Source: DASRQK01 sp040392005 (GTDB taxonomy: Bacteria > Bacteroidota > Bacteroidia > Sphingobacteriales > Sphingobacteriaceae). From it: 64,000 nucleotides of DNA. The stretch spans positions 1-64,000 of the forward strand of contig JBEBWT010000003.1 in assembly GCA_040392005.1 (NCBI GenBank), given 5' to 3'. Below, in pieces: positions 33,560 through 41,977 of the stretch (position 1 is its first letter; each line of letters starts with the position of its first letter). Both the position numbers and the translations under genes were made by a program. Under the pieces are notes generated by a model. It saw only the letters and a list, made by a program, of their open reading frames with translations. It searched no databases and was not told the origin of the DNA.

Positions 33560-35155
33560 ATGAAAGCCACCTATATAGATTACAGTGATACAAACAGTTT
33601 TTCCAGGACCTTATTGGCATATATAGCAGGGGACGAAAGTTTAACCTCTTTTTATGGCAATAAGCCGACTTTGGAAGGATTCGGGAAACAGATACAGGAC
33701 AAATCGTCCTTTCCCGAAAGTACGAGACAGATCTTGGCCGCAACACTCAAAACCCAATATGGGAGCCTGCTCGATGATGCACCGGCTGTACTGGCCAATA
33801 TCGGGTCGTTGCAACAACCCAATACCTTTACCGTCACCACAGGCCACCAGTTAAATGTCTTCACCGGGCCATTGTACTTTATTTTCAAGATTGCGACCGC
33901 CATCCGGCTCGCAAGGGACCTGAAAGCGGCCTATCCGGAGTATCACTTTGTGCCGGTTTACTGGATGGCGACCGAGGACCATGATTTTGCCGAGATCAAT
34001 CATACCTGGCTGCACGGGCAGAAAATCTCCTGGGATGTACCCGCGTTGTCGGCCACCGGCAGGATGGCGACCCAGCATATTGCTGACATGGTCCGTACCT
34101 ATCAGGGGGCATTGGGCTTGTCCGGCGACCATGCGGCCGGATTGGCACAATTGGTAGAAGAGGCTTATCTGGGTCAATCCAATCTGGCGGATGCCACCCG
34201 TTACCTGGTCCATCATTTATTTGGGAACGAAGGCCTGGTCATTATCGATGCGGACAATGCAAAACTGAAAAAAGAATTCCTACCGGTGATGTCGGAGGAT
34301 ATCCGTACCGGCAAGAGTTATGAGGTGATTTCGGAAACCAATGCACGTTTGACAGAGCAGGGATTTGCCGTTCAGGTCAATGGCCGTCCCATCAATTTCT
34401 TTTACCTGACGGATGATTTCCGGGAACGGATTGTGTTTGAAGAAGGTTATTACAGGGTATTGAATCAGGGGCTTCAATTTACAGAACAAGAATTGGAAGC
34501 CGAATTGGCTGCGCATCCGGAGCGTTTCAGCCCCAATGTGGTGATGCGCCCGCTATACGAGGAGCTGGTACTGCCCAATCTGGCCTATATTGGCGGTGGA
34601 GCGGAAATTGCATACTGGCTGCAATTGAAAAGTGTTTTTGATCATTACCAGGTGCCATTCCCCGTATTGATCCCCAGGAATTCGGCCATGATCACCGACC
34701 GTTCGCTGGCCGAAAAACTTTCCCGCCTGCATCTCGATTTCAGGCAGGTATTCAAAGCAACGGATGTGCTGCAAAAGGAATATGTGGCCAGGCATTCGGA
34801 GCACAGACTGGATCTGAAAGACGAATGGCTGGAGCTGCATGGAATTTTTGAGAAGATCAAACTGAGGGCGCATAAGATCGATCCGACCCTGGGTCCCAGT
34901 ACGGAGGCGGTGGAAGCCCGGTTGAGAAGAGCCCTCCAAAATCTGGAGAAGAAATTGCTCAAAGCGGATATGCGCAACCATCAGGAAGCGGTGGTCCAGA
35001 TCGAACGGATCCGGGAAAAACTGTTTCCGGGAGGAGGATTGCAGGAGCGCAAGGAAAATTTTGGCCTGCATTACGTCCGGCACGGTCACGAGCTGTTTAG
35101 CGAGCTGATCCGGCTGTTTGATCCTTTGGACTTCAAATTTACCGTCTTATATTAA
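33560..35155 (+). CDS. bshC: Bacillithiol biosynthesis cysteine-adding enzyme
   Basis: BshC adds cysteine to glucosaminyl-malate in the last step of bacillithiol synthesis, a low-molecular-weight thiol used in place of glutathione. The length of 531 and the sequence TVTTGHQLNVFTGPLYFIFK, then VYWMATEDHDFAEINHT and the C-terminal LGLHY-like NFGLHYVRHG are family hallmarks. A coiled coil lies at about 440-500. It starts 13 bp after the protease gene. Genes bshA and bshB are not in the window. Confidence 0.95.
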   Translation: MKATYIDYSDTNSFSRTLLAYIAGDESLTSFYGNKPTLEGFGKQIQDKSSFPESTRQILAATLKTQYGSLLDDAPAVLANIGSLQQPNTFTVTTGHQLNVFTGPLYFIFKIATAIRLARDLKAAYPEYHFVPVYWMATEDHDFAEINHTWLHGQKISWDVPALSATGRMATQHIADMVRTYQGALGLSGDHAAGLAQLVEEAYLGQSNLADATRYLVHHLFGNEGLVIIDADNAKLKKEFLPVMSEDIRTGKSYEVISETNARLTEQGFAVQVNGRPINFFYLTDDFRERIVFEEGYYRVLNQGLQFTEQELEAELAAHPERFSPNVVMRPLYEELVLPNLAYIGGGAEIAYWLQLKSVFDHYQVPFPVLIPRNSAMITDRSLAEKLSRLHLDFRQVFKATDVLQKEYVARHSEHRLDLKDEWLELHGIFEKIKLRAHKIDPTLGPSTEAVEARLRRALQNLEKKLLKADMRNHQEAVVQIERIREKLFPGGGLQERKENFGLHYVRHGHELFSELIRLFDPLDFKFTVLY

Positions 35156-35206
35156 GTAAAAACTGGTAATATTCACGATCCTGTACTGATTTTAGCCACG
35201 ATCACT

Positions 35207-35929
35207 ATGCTTGAAAAGACCCGCGGCATCGTTTTGAAACTGACCAACTATGGGGATTCGAGTGTGGTGGCGACGATCCTGACCGAATCCTTCGGGGTGC
35301 AATCCTATATGGTGCACGGAGCCAAACGACCCAAAGCAAAATTGCCGGTCAATATGCTGCAACCCCTGCAACTGCTGGATATGGTAGTGCAATACCGGCC
35401 GAATGCCAATCTGCAGCGGATTTCAGAAAGCAAACTCGCTCCGGCCTTCCTGTCCATTCCCTACGATGTGGCCAAAAGCTCAGTTGTTTTGTTTATCAAT
35501 GAAGTGCTTTACAAGGTTTTGAGGCACCAGGATGCCGACATTCCACTTTTTCAGTTCGTGTTCAATGCCGTGTCCTGGCTGGATTCGGTCGAACACATGC
35601 CGGCGGACTTTCACCTGTATTTTCTGGTACGTCTGACCCGCTTTCTGGGATTCCATCCGGTCAGTCCCCAGGATGGGGCCCGGTTTTTTGACCTGAAAGA
35701 TGGAGTTTTCGCAAAAACCGAACCGGCGCACCCCTATGTACTCGCCGAACCCTATGCGGGTATGTTATCCCGCCTGACCCAAACCTCGCTGGATCAATTG
35801 CATAGCTTCGGCCTGCAACGGGATCAGCGTCGTTACCTGCTGGAAAAAATCATTGAGTATTACCGCCTGCATATAGACAACCTGGGTGAGATCAAATCCC
35901 ACTCAGTACTGGAAGTGGTGTTGTCCTGA
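35207..35929 (+). CDS. recO: DNA repair protein RecO
   Basis: Recombination mediator that loads RecA onto SSB-coated DNA with RecR. A 240-residue protein with the N-terminal OB fold (KTRGIVLKLTNYGDSSVVATILTESFGVQSYMVHGAKRPKAKLP) described here in parts: TRGIVLKL and SYMVHGAKRPK are diagnostic. The C-terminal helical domain has no zinc-binding cysteine set, as usual in Bacteroidota. It is separated from bshC by 51 bp, with no clear promoter of its own. Confidence 0.93.
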   Translation: MLEKTRGIVLKLTNYGDSSVVATILTESFGVQSYMVHGAKRPKAKLPVNMLQPLQLLDMVVQYRPNANLQRISESKLAPAFLSIPYDVAKSSVVLFINEVLYKVLRHQDADIPLFQFVFNAVSWLDSVEHMPADFHLYFLVRLTRFLGFHPVSPQDGARFFDLKDGVFAKTEPAHPYVLAEPYAGMLSRLTQTSLDQLHSFGLQRDQRRYLLEKIIEYYRLHIDNLGEIKSHSVLEVVLS

Positions 35930-36012
35930 GGGAGAACAAGAGGTGTAGATATTCTACTGCATCAATTCGTTCGAGTTCCTTTAAACCTTATCCTTATAGA
36001 GCTTTAATCTCA

Positions 36013-36690
36013 TTACTTCTTTTTATTTTTGGCTTCTGAAAGTAGTTTCCGTTCATCTGCACTAAGTTTCCTCTCTAATTTTTTTATGTCTTCCGCCGCC
36101 GGCAAATTTTCGGGGACAATCCCTCTTTTAGTAAGCATTTCCCTTACCGCAAGGTTATTGTCAATATGCTCTTTTTCTATTTTTCCTTGTCCTTTTAATC
36201 CTTCGCCTGTACATTCAGACCTGTCATTTCTGCTGCCAAATCCTTCGCTTTTATACTGATAGTTGGTAAAAAATCAGCAACGGGGCGACTACCGGGCACA
36301 CCCATTTTCTTTTTTAACTGAATGGTTGAAAGCCGAAATAATGCTTGGTCACCTTTTGAACGGATGATAGCAAATCCTTGCCCGTCAACTCCTCTTTCGT
36401 ATAGAATCCCTGAAAGTTGTTTTTCCGTTTGGCTTAATTTTTCTCTTGCCTTAACCCTTTCATATTCTATAAGCCTCTTTTCAACCAACTCTGCTTTGCG
36501 GGTTTGAACCGCAAAATAATTTTGGGCAAAAGCAATTTCCTCTTTACGGCTATCGCCATTTTGCCCTACCAAATAACAGGCATAACGAGTAAGAAGAATA
36601 TCATCTATTTCGTGTTTTGCACCTTTCCCTGCTTCTATCACCTTCTTGATGTCGGGAAAGTGATAAGCAATCTCCTCACCTGCATTCTAT
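36013..36690 (-). pseudogene. dinD remnant: 5'-truncated and frameshifted
   Basis: Minus-strand remains of a DNA-damage-inducible protein D (DinD) gene. Reading from 36690, NAGEEIAYHFPDIKKVIEAG and RYACYLVGQNGD, then YFAVQTRKAE and SRPVADFLPTISIKAKD are typical of the family. An in-frame TAG stands just before the first of these, and the N-terminal 60 or so residues are missing or scrambled. Near 36209-36216 the frame shifts by one base (stop at 36195 in the first frame). The family C-terminus continues in the next frame as REMLTKRGIVPENLPAAEDI to a TAA at 36013-36015. The longest intact piece (36195-36641, GTG) encodes 148 residues. The region is clearly more AT-rich than its neighbours, in keeping with acquired DNA. 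The family's function is poorly known. Confidence 0.8.
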
Positions 36691-36920
36691 AAATCTCATA
36701 AGGTAATTGGCAAAAATCAATGCGGTATTCCAAACAAGTGTAACCGTCCACATATTTTCGGCCTCTTTGCTAAATAGCGTTTACATGACGTAATATACAA
36801 AAAGATTTTTACTTACCCGACGAAATGCTAATATTTTTATCAACATTCATAGGAGTTATAGGCCGGTAGATAGTAACGGCTAAGATTGGATAGAATAAAA
36901 TGTGGAGTATTAGTGTATGA

Positions 36921-37079
36921 TCAGATCCTCCCGCCTGAAGACGGCTCCTGTCCCACCGGACAATCACAACCCTTTCCACAACCCGGCTTTTGTTTCTTAC
37001 CAAAAAACCGGCCGTACAGATAATACACCGCTCCGGCAAAGAGCAAGGCAATCAGTATGTATTGAATGGTCGTATCCAT
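36921..37079 (-). CDS. FeoB-associated cysteine-rich membrane protein
   Basis: A 52-residue protein: one transmembrane helix (about 6-22, YILIALLFAGAVYYLYG), a basic stretch, then a CGKGCDCP cysteine motif (Cys34, 38, 40) and a short polar tail. It matches the small Cys-rich partner that follows feoB in many Bacteroidota and Firmicutes, thought to help ferrous iron transport, perhaps as an FeoC-like metal sensor. It begins 56 bp after the feoB stop on the same strand. The 230 bp between it and the dinD remnant hold nothing I recognise. Confidence 0.85.
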   Translation of the reverse strand: MDTTIQYILIALLFAGAVYYLYGRFFGKKQKPGCGKGCDCPVGQEPSSGGRI

Positions 37080-37134
37080 TTTTTGTAGGATTTTATAAAT
37101 TCCCCGGGTTTCTCCCCCCCGGGCCGTCCATATT

Positions 37135-39237
37135 TTATTTCAACGCCTGATAGGCAATCAAGGCCGCCAGGTAAGCCAATCCGGTCATAAAGAACAATTG
37201 GATCAGCGTCCATTTCCAGGAGCCGGTTTCCCGCCGGACTATGGCAATAGTTGCCATACATTGCATGGCAAAGGCATAGAACAGCAACAGGGAGACACCC
37301 GAAGCAAAATTATATGCGGGCTGGCCGGTAGTCCGGTTGATCTCGCTCCGCATTCTGCTCAGTAAAGTGTTTTTTTGTGCATCGTCCTCTATGTCCACAT
37401 CATCCCCCAGGCTGTAAACCACGGCCATCGTAGCCACAAAGACTTCCCGTGCCGCAAAGGAGGAAATCAGCCCGATTCCCATTTTCCAGTCGTAACCCAG
37501 GGGTGCGATCAACGGCTCTATTCCCTGGCCCATATAACCCAGATATGAATGTTCAAGCCTATATGCATTGATCTCCTGTTGCAGGTCATCTTCATGCAGA
37601 TCCGGCTGCTCCTGCATGACGTAGGCTTCCGCATTGCTGAACCGGTCATTCGGGCCGAAATTGCCCAGCACCCAAAGAACGATGGCCATCGCCAGGATGA
37701 TCTTCCCGGCACCGATCAGGAATCCCATTGACTTTTCCCAGACATTGATCCCCACATTTTTCCAGTCAGGGGTTTTATAGGTGGGCAGTTCAAAAATCAG
37801 AAAACTGCTTCTGACGCTCTTGATGACGATGTTGAGCAGCCAGGCCGATAGCAGAGCACCCACCAATCCTAAGACATACATCACGAACAGGGTCAGTCCC
37901 TGATAACTGAATCCGAGGAAATTCCCTTCCGGAATGACCAGTGCGATAATGACAATATAGATCGGGAGCCTGGCGGAACAGGTCATGAACGGGGTCACCA
38001 GAATGGTCAGCAACCTTTCCTTTGGGTTTTCAATATTACGGGCAGACATGACCGCCGGAATGGCACAGGCCGCACCCGACATCAGCGGGATCACTGATTT
38101 TCCGTTGAGGCCAAAGGGTCGCAACCAGCGGTCCATCAGGAAAACCACCCGACTCATATAGCCCGATTCTTCCATCAGCGAGAGGAAAATAAACAAAATC
38201 ACAATCTGGGGCAGGAAGATCACGATGCCCCCGATGCCGGTGACCACCCCGTCAATCAGCAGGGAAGCCAATGGCCCTTCGGGAAGGGTGTCGTGCAGAT
38301 AGCCTGCAATGGAAGAAAACAAGGAGTCGATGGCATCCATAAAGGGGGCCGACCAGGCAAAAATAGCCTGGAAAATCAGCAGGAGGATCACAAAGAAGAT
38401 CACATAGCCCAAGACCGGATGCAGCAGGAGACGATCTATTTTGTTGGTAGTGCCCAGACTTTTGTTTTCTTTTTTGCGTACGACCCCGGCCAATGCTGCC
38501 GTAATCTGTTGTCCTCTCGCCAGAGCCTCCTGCTTTTGCAATTCCTGTGCATCAAGCTGATGCCGGTCCCGGATCGCCTTCAGGGCGGATTGCTGCTCAT
38601 CAGAAAGATGGGACACCTGGTCCTGGGCGAGGTATTGCCAGGTTTTGTAGGAGGTGGACAGTGGGAATAATTTTTTAGCTTCCTCCAGGGCAGGAAGTAC
38701 GTCATCCGACAAAGGGAAGGAGCCAAAATAGGCCGGCGGCACCTGATCAAAACCGGCCACCAGCTCTTTCACGCCCTGACCCGTACGGGAATTGGTCAGG
38801 TAAATATCGGTTTTGAGCAAGACTCCCAGTTGGTCGATTTCGATTTCGATCCCTTTCTGCGCCGACTCATCCATCATATTGACTACAAAAAGCGCAGGCA
38901 ATCCCATTTCCCGCACCTGCTGATAGAGTACAATCCCCCGTTTCAGGGTGCCGGGCTCGGAGATGACCAGCACCAGATCCGGATAAAGTTCGTTTTCCCG
39001 ATTACTCAGGGTATCGAAAACAATTTCTTCATCCAAAGAAGTCGGATAGATGGAGTAGGTCCCCGGCAGATCCACAATATGATAATGTTGATCCCCATGT
39101 TTGATGGTGCCGGTCCGTTTTTCCACGGTCACGCCCGGATAGTTCCCTACCTTATGGTTGAGTTTGGTCAGCCGGTTGAACAGGGAGGTTTTGCCGACAT
39201 TCGGATTCCCGATCAGTGCTATTACAAATTTTTTCAT
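37135..39237 (-). CDS. feoB: Ferrous iron transporter FeoB
   Basis: GTP-dependent inner-membrane Fe(II) transporter, 700 residues. N-terminal G domain: G1 GNPNVGKT (10-17), G3 DLPG (56-59), G4 NMMD. Then a helical GDI-like region, and two Gate domains with about ten membrane helices, including GAACAIPAVMSARNI and CSARLPIYIVI with the conserved cysteines. The start codon overlaps the feoA stop by 4 bp. A small cysteine-rich protein gene follows. Confidence 0.96.
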   Translation of the reverse strand: MKKFVIALIGNPNVGKTSLFNRLTKLNHKVGNYPGVTVEKRTGTIKHGDQHYHIVDLPGTYSIYPTSLDEEIVFDTLSNRENELYPDLVLVISEPGTLKRGIVLYQQVREMGLPALFVVNMMDESAQKGIEIEIDQLGVLLKTDIYLTNSRTGQGVKELVAGFDQVPPAYFGSFPLSDDVLPALEEAKKLFPLSTSYKTWQYLAQDQVSHLSDEQQSALKAIRDRHQLDAQELQKQEALARGQQITAALAGVVRKKENKSLGTTNKIDRLLLHPVLGYVIFFVILLLIFQAIFAWSAPFMDAIDSLFSSIAGYLHDTLPEGPLASLLIDGVVTGIGGIVIFLPQIVILFIFLSLMEESGYMSRVVFLMDRWLRPFGLNGKSVIPLMSGAACAIPAVMSARNIENPKERLLTILVTPFMTCSARLPIYIVIIALVIPEGNFLGFSYQGLTLFVMYVLGLVGALLSAWLLNIVIKSVRSSFLIFELPTYKTPDWKNVGINVWEKSMGFLIGAGKIILAMAIVLWVLGNFGPNDRFSNAEAYVMQEQPDLHEDDLQQEINAYRLEHSYLGYMGQGIEPLIAPLGYDWKMGIGLISSFAAREVFVATMAVVYSLGDDVDIEDDAQKNTLLSRMRSEINRTTGQPAYNFASGVSLLLFYAFAMQCMATIAIVRRETGSWKWTLIQLFFMTGLAYLAALIAYQALK

Positions 39238-39482
39238 GAGATTCTGCGGACAATAATCTGGCTGGCTTCGGATATGCGGACGGCGATCAGCGAATCATTT
39301 TCCAATACATTGATGCAGACAGGTCCGTTCAGGGGAGCCTTGTGCCGGATGATCACTTTCGCGCCTGGCTGCAGGCCCAGTTCATAGAACTTTGCGGGTA
39401 ATAAACCCGAATCATAATGGGATATTTCGGCCCGGTCACCACAGGAAAGATTGCTGAGGATTGTATGGTCTTGCATATTCAT
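39234..39482 (-). CDS. feoA: Ferrous iron transport protein A
   Basis: An 82-residue SH3-like FeoA that assists FeoB in the cytoplasm. Family pattern LSCGDRAEISHYD and ELGLQPGAKVIIRHKAPLNG. Overlaps feoB by 4 bp (ATGA). A consensus -7 element lies 13 bp upstream. Confidence 0.95.
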   Translation of the reverse strand: MNMQDHTILSNLSCGDRAEISHYDSGLLPAKFYELGLQPGAKVIIRHKAPLNGPVCINVLENDSLIAVRISEASQIIVRRIS

Positions 39483-39495
39483 TGTCTTCGACTGG

Positions 39496-39503
39496 CAAAC
39501 TTA
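39496..39503 (-). promoter_or_regulatory. -7 element of the feoAB operon
   Basis: On the minus strand the sequence is TAAGTTTG, an exact TAnnTTTG match 13 bp before the feoA ATG. The surrounding gap to the helicase gene is AT-rich. No clear Fur or DtxR palindrome is seen. Confidence 0.5.
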
Positions 39504-39609
39504 ATTAAAATTAGTTTAAATAAAGCATTAACTTTGAGGGTACGAAAATTTTTGAAGAGGGGCGTTTTTGAGCAAAAATAAAAGTTTTAGAAGGTGAAAT
39601 AGATCGACC

Positions 39610-41562
39610 GTGACGGATACAACTCATTTGGACCATGACAACCTGGCTTTCCAGCATGCGGTCTCTTTTGTGAATCAGACCAACCGCCTGATTTTTCTGA
39701 CCGGTCGGGCCGGGACGGGTAAGACTACTTTTCTGCGTTATATCCGCCAGCACTCCCACAAAAAGATGGTAGTGGCTGCTCCTACGGGGGTGGCAGCGAT
39801 GAATGCGGGCGGGATGACCCTGCACTCCCTGTTTTGGCTGCCCTTTGGGCTGTATGTACCGCAGGATTTCGCTGGCGCGCCCGGCCTCTTTGACTTGCCG
39901 GATAGATCGGAGCAAGCGGTCGGTCCGGGCAAGGCCGGGTCGCAGGGTTTGCCAGATGCGGGAAGCGGAGCGGTTTACGACAAACGGCGCTTGTTTGGCA
40001 AGGTCAAACTGACCACCCGTAAGCGGGCGTTGCTGAGAGAGATTGAACTGTTGGTGATCGATGAGGTATCTATGGTCCGGGCTGATGTGCTGGATGCCAT
40101 TGATGCCATTCTCAAATCTGTGCGTCGGGATGCCCGCCCCTTTGGTGGATTGCAGGTGCTGTTTATCGGCGATCTGTACCAGCTTCCCCCGGTGGTCAAG
40201 GAATACGAATGGCGGATCATGGAGGCCTATTACAAGAGCCCCTTCTTTTTTGATGCCCATGTATTGAAAGATCATCCACCGGTATTGCTTGAACTGGAAA
40301 AGGTTTACCGCCAGCGTGACACGGACTTCATTGGCCTGCTGAATGCGATCCGTAACAATACCTGTTCTCCGGATCAATTGGATCAGCTCAACGGGTATTA
40401 CCAGCCGGATTTTGTGCCAGCCGGGGAGGAGACCTATATTACCCTGACGTCCCACAACAACCGGGCGGATGAAATCAATCGCCGGGCACTGGCTGCTCTG
40501 CCGGGCAATAGTGTGACCCTGAGTGCCAGGATCAAAGGAGATTTTTCGTCGGCCCTGTATCCTGCCGAGACCGATCTGGAACTCAAAGTGGGCGCCCAGG
40601 TCATGTTTATCCGCAATGACAGCGGAGAAGACCGAAAGTATTATAATGGAAAGATCGGGCAGATCCAGCATATTGACAGCAGCGGAGATAGTCTGATCGT
40701 GGGTTTTCCGGACAGAGACGAAGAAACCGTAGAGGTAAAACGGGAGATCTGGGAGAATATCCGCTACGATTACGATAAGGACAAAGACCGCATCCATGAA
40801 GATGTGCTGGGCACTTTTTCCCAATTCCCCCTGCGACTGGCCTGGGCCATTACTATCCACAAAAGCCAGGGACTCACCTTTGACCGGGCGATCATCGATG
40901 CCGGCGCTTCCTTTGCAGCGGGGCAGGTCTATGTGGCCCTGAGCCGGCTGACTTCACTGGAAGGATTGGTGCTCAAATCCCGCATTCCCCTGCACAGCAT
41001 CCGTACCGATCAGGTGGTGCTGGATTTTTCAGCCTCAACCGCACGGGAGGAAGAGCTGCCGGGTATGCTGGCCGATTCCCAGCGCGATTACCTGGGGCAT
41101 ATCCTGCTGGAATCTTTTAAATGGGGCCGCCTGCTGGAAGTCTGCAACAAGTTGCTGGACGATCTGGAAAACCGGAATATAGCGGATCAGGCACAGGCCT
41201 ATCGCTTTCTGGAGGTGTTGAAACTGGCCGTGGAGGCACAGGAAGAGGTGGCCAATAAATTCCGGAATCAACTGATCGCCCTGCTGCGGAGTGGTGAACA
41301 GGCCGGCAAGCCCGGAGCGGATTATTCCAAAATCCTGGAACGTACCTCCAGAGCCGTGGAATGGTTTGGCCCCCGCATGGACGAACAACTGATCGCCGGT
41401 CTGGAAAAACACATGGAGGAATGGGCGGCCAAGAAAAGGACAAAGCGCTACGTGAGCGATCTCAGCAATGCCCTTGCCGAGTTCCGGCGCAAAAAAGAAC
41501 AGCTTATGCAATGTCTGGATATTGCTGAAAATCTGGCAAAAAGCGTATCTTTGCCTGCATGA
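39610..41562 (+). CDS. Pif1-like superfamily 1 DNA helicase
   Basis: A 650-residue SF1B helicase of the Pif1/RecD-like type, translocating 5' to 3' on DNA. Walker A GRAGTGKT (32-39), VAAPTGVAAMNAGGMTLHS (motif Ia region), Walker B-like DEVS (151-154), GDLYQLPPV (motif III) and HKSQGLTF (from His417, motif V/VI region). Residues about 480-650 are an unassigned helical C-terminal extension rich in Glu/Gln. The start is GTG at 39610. The stop overlaps the start of the ATP synthase-associated gene (ATGA), although the two functions are unrelated. Confidence 0.88.
   Translation: MTDTTHLDHDNLAFQHAVSFVNQTNRLIFLTGRAGTGKTTFLRYIRQHSHKKMVVAAPTGVAAMNAGGMTLHSLFWLPFGLYVPQDFAGAPGLFDLPDRSEQAVGPGKAGSQGLPDAGSGAVYDKRRLFGKVKLTTRKRALLREIELLVIDEVSMVRADVLDAIDAILKSVRRDARPFGGLQVLFIGDLYQLPPVVKEYEWRIMEAYYKSPFFFDAHVLKDHPPVLLELEKVYRQRDTDFIGLLNAIRNNTCSPDQLDQLNGYYQPDFVPAGEETYITLTSHNNRADEINRRALAALPGNSVTLSARIKGDFSSALYPAETDLELKVGAQVMFIRNDSGEDRKYYNGKIGQIQHIDSSGDSLIVGFPDRDEETVEVKREIWENIRYDYDKDKDRIHEDVLGTFSQFPLRLAWAITIHKSQGLTFDRAIIDAGASFAAGQVYVALSRLTSLEGLVLKSRIPLHSIRTDQVVLDFSASTAREEELPGMLADSQRDYLGHILLESFKWGRLLEVCNKLLDDLENRNIADQAQAYRFLEVLKLAVEAQEEVANKFRNQLIALLRSGEQAGKPGADYSKILERTSRAVEWFGPRMDEQLIAGLEKHMEEWAAKKRTKRYVSDLSNALAEFRRKKEQLMQCLDIAENLAKSVSLPA
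41546..41553 (+). promoter_or_regulatory. -7 element for the ATP synthase operon
   Basis: TATCTTTG, an exact -7 consensus, ends 5 nt before the ATG at 41559 and lies inside the helicase coding sequence. It is a good candidate for the atp operon promoter and predicts a leaderless first gene. Confidence 0.55.
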
Positions 41563-41957
41563 AAAACAGGACAACGGCGATTTCAGGATTCTTTTTGGCA
41601 TTCGCCGGTTTTGCCCTTGTCATTGGCGGTACCGCCTGGGGATTGCAACAATTGCTGTTGCCGCAGACCATCCTCAGCCCCCATTTCTGGCTCCTACTGA
41701 TCTTTCTCTTTTTCCTGACCCTGATTGTCTATGTATTGTCAGTTTTGGGGATGCAAAAGGATGGTCAGACCGGTGTTTTTTCCATTCTCGGTGGCATCAT
41801 TATCAAATTTTTGCTGGCTGCTACTATGTTTTTGATAATATTGCTCAAAAGCAATGAGAATCAGTTAGTTCTGGGGTTAAACTTTTTTTCACTATATTTA
41901 TTGTTTACAGTCTTTGAAGTTATCTTTTTGTTGCGTATCTTGCGCCACCAAAATTGA
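41559..41957 (+). CDS. AtpI-like four-helix membrane protein
   Basis: A 132-residue protein with four membrane helices (about 8-32, 44-67, 76-101, 105-128) and short loops, at the head of the ATP synthase genes. Sequence similarity to AtpI cannot be claimed by eye, but size, topology and position fit the AtpI/UncI role in assembling the c-ring. The TGA stop overlaps an in-frame TTG of atpB. The start overlaps the helicase stop. Confidence 0.7.
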   Translation: MKNRTTAISGFFLAFAGFALVIGGTAWGLQQLLLPQTILSPHFWLLLIFLFFLTLIVYVLSVLGMQKDGQTGVFSILGGIIIKFLLAATMFLIILLKSNENQLVLGLNFFSLYLLFTVFEVIFLLRILRHQN

Positions 41958-41977
41958 ATGTAATAAAACGACTATAC

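Noticed and set aside
39511..40860. 449-codon open frame antisense to the helicase gene
   Set aside because: It mirrors a real gene with full helicase motifs; its translation shows no domain or sensible start.
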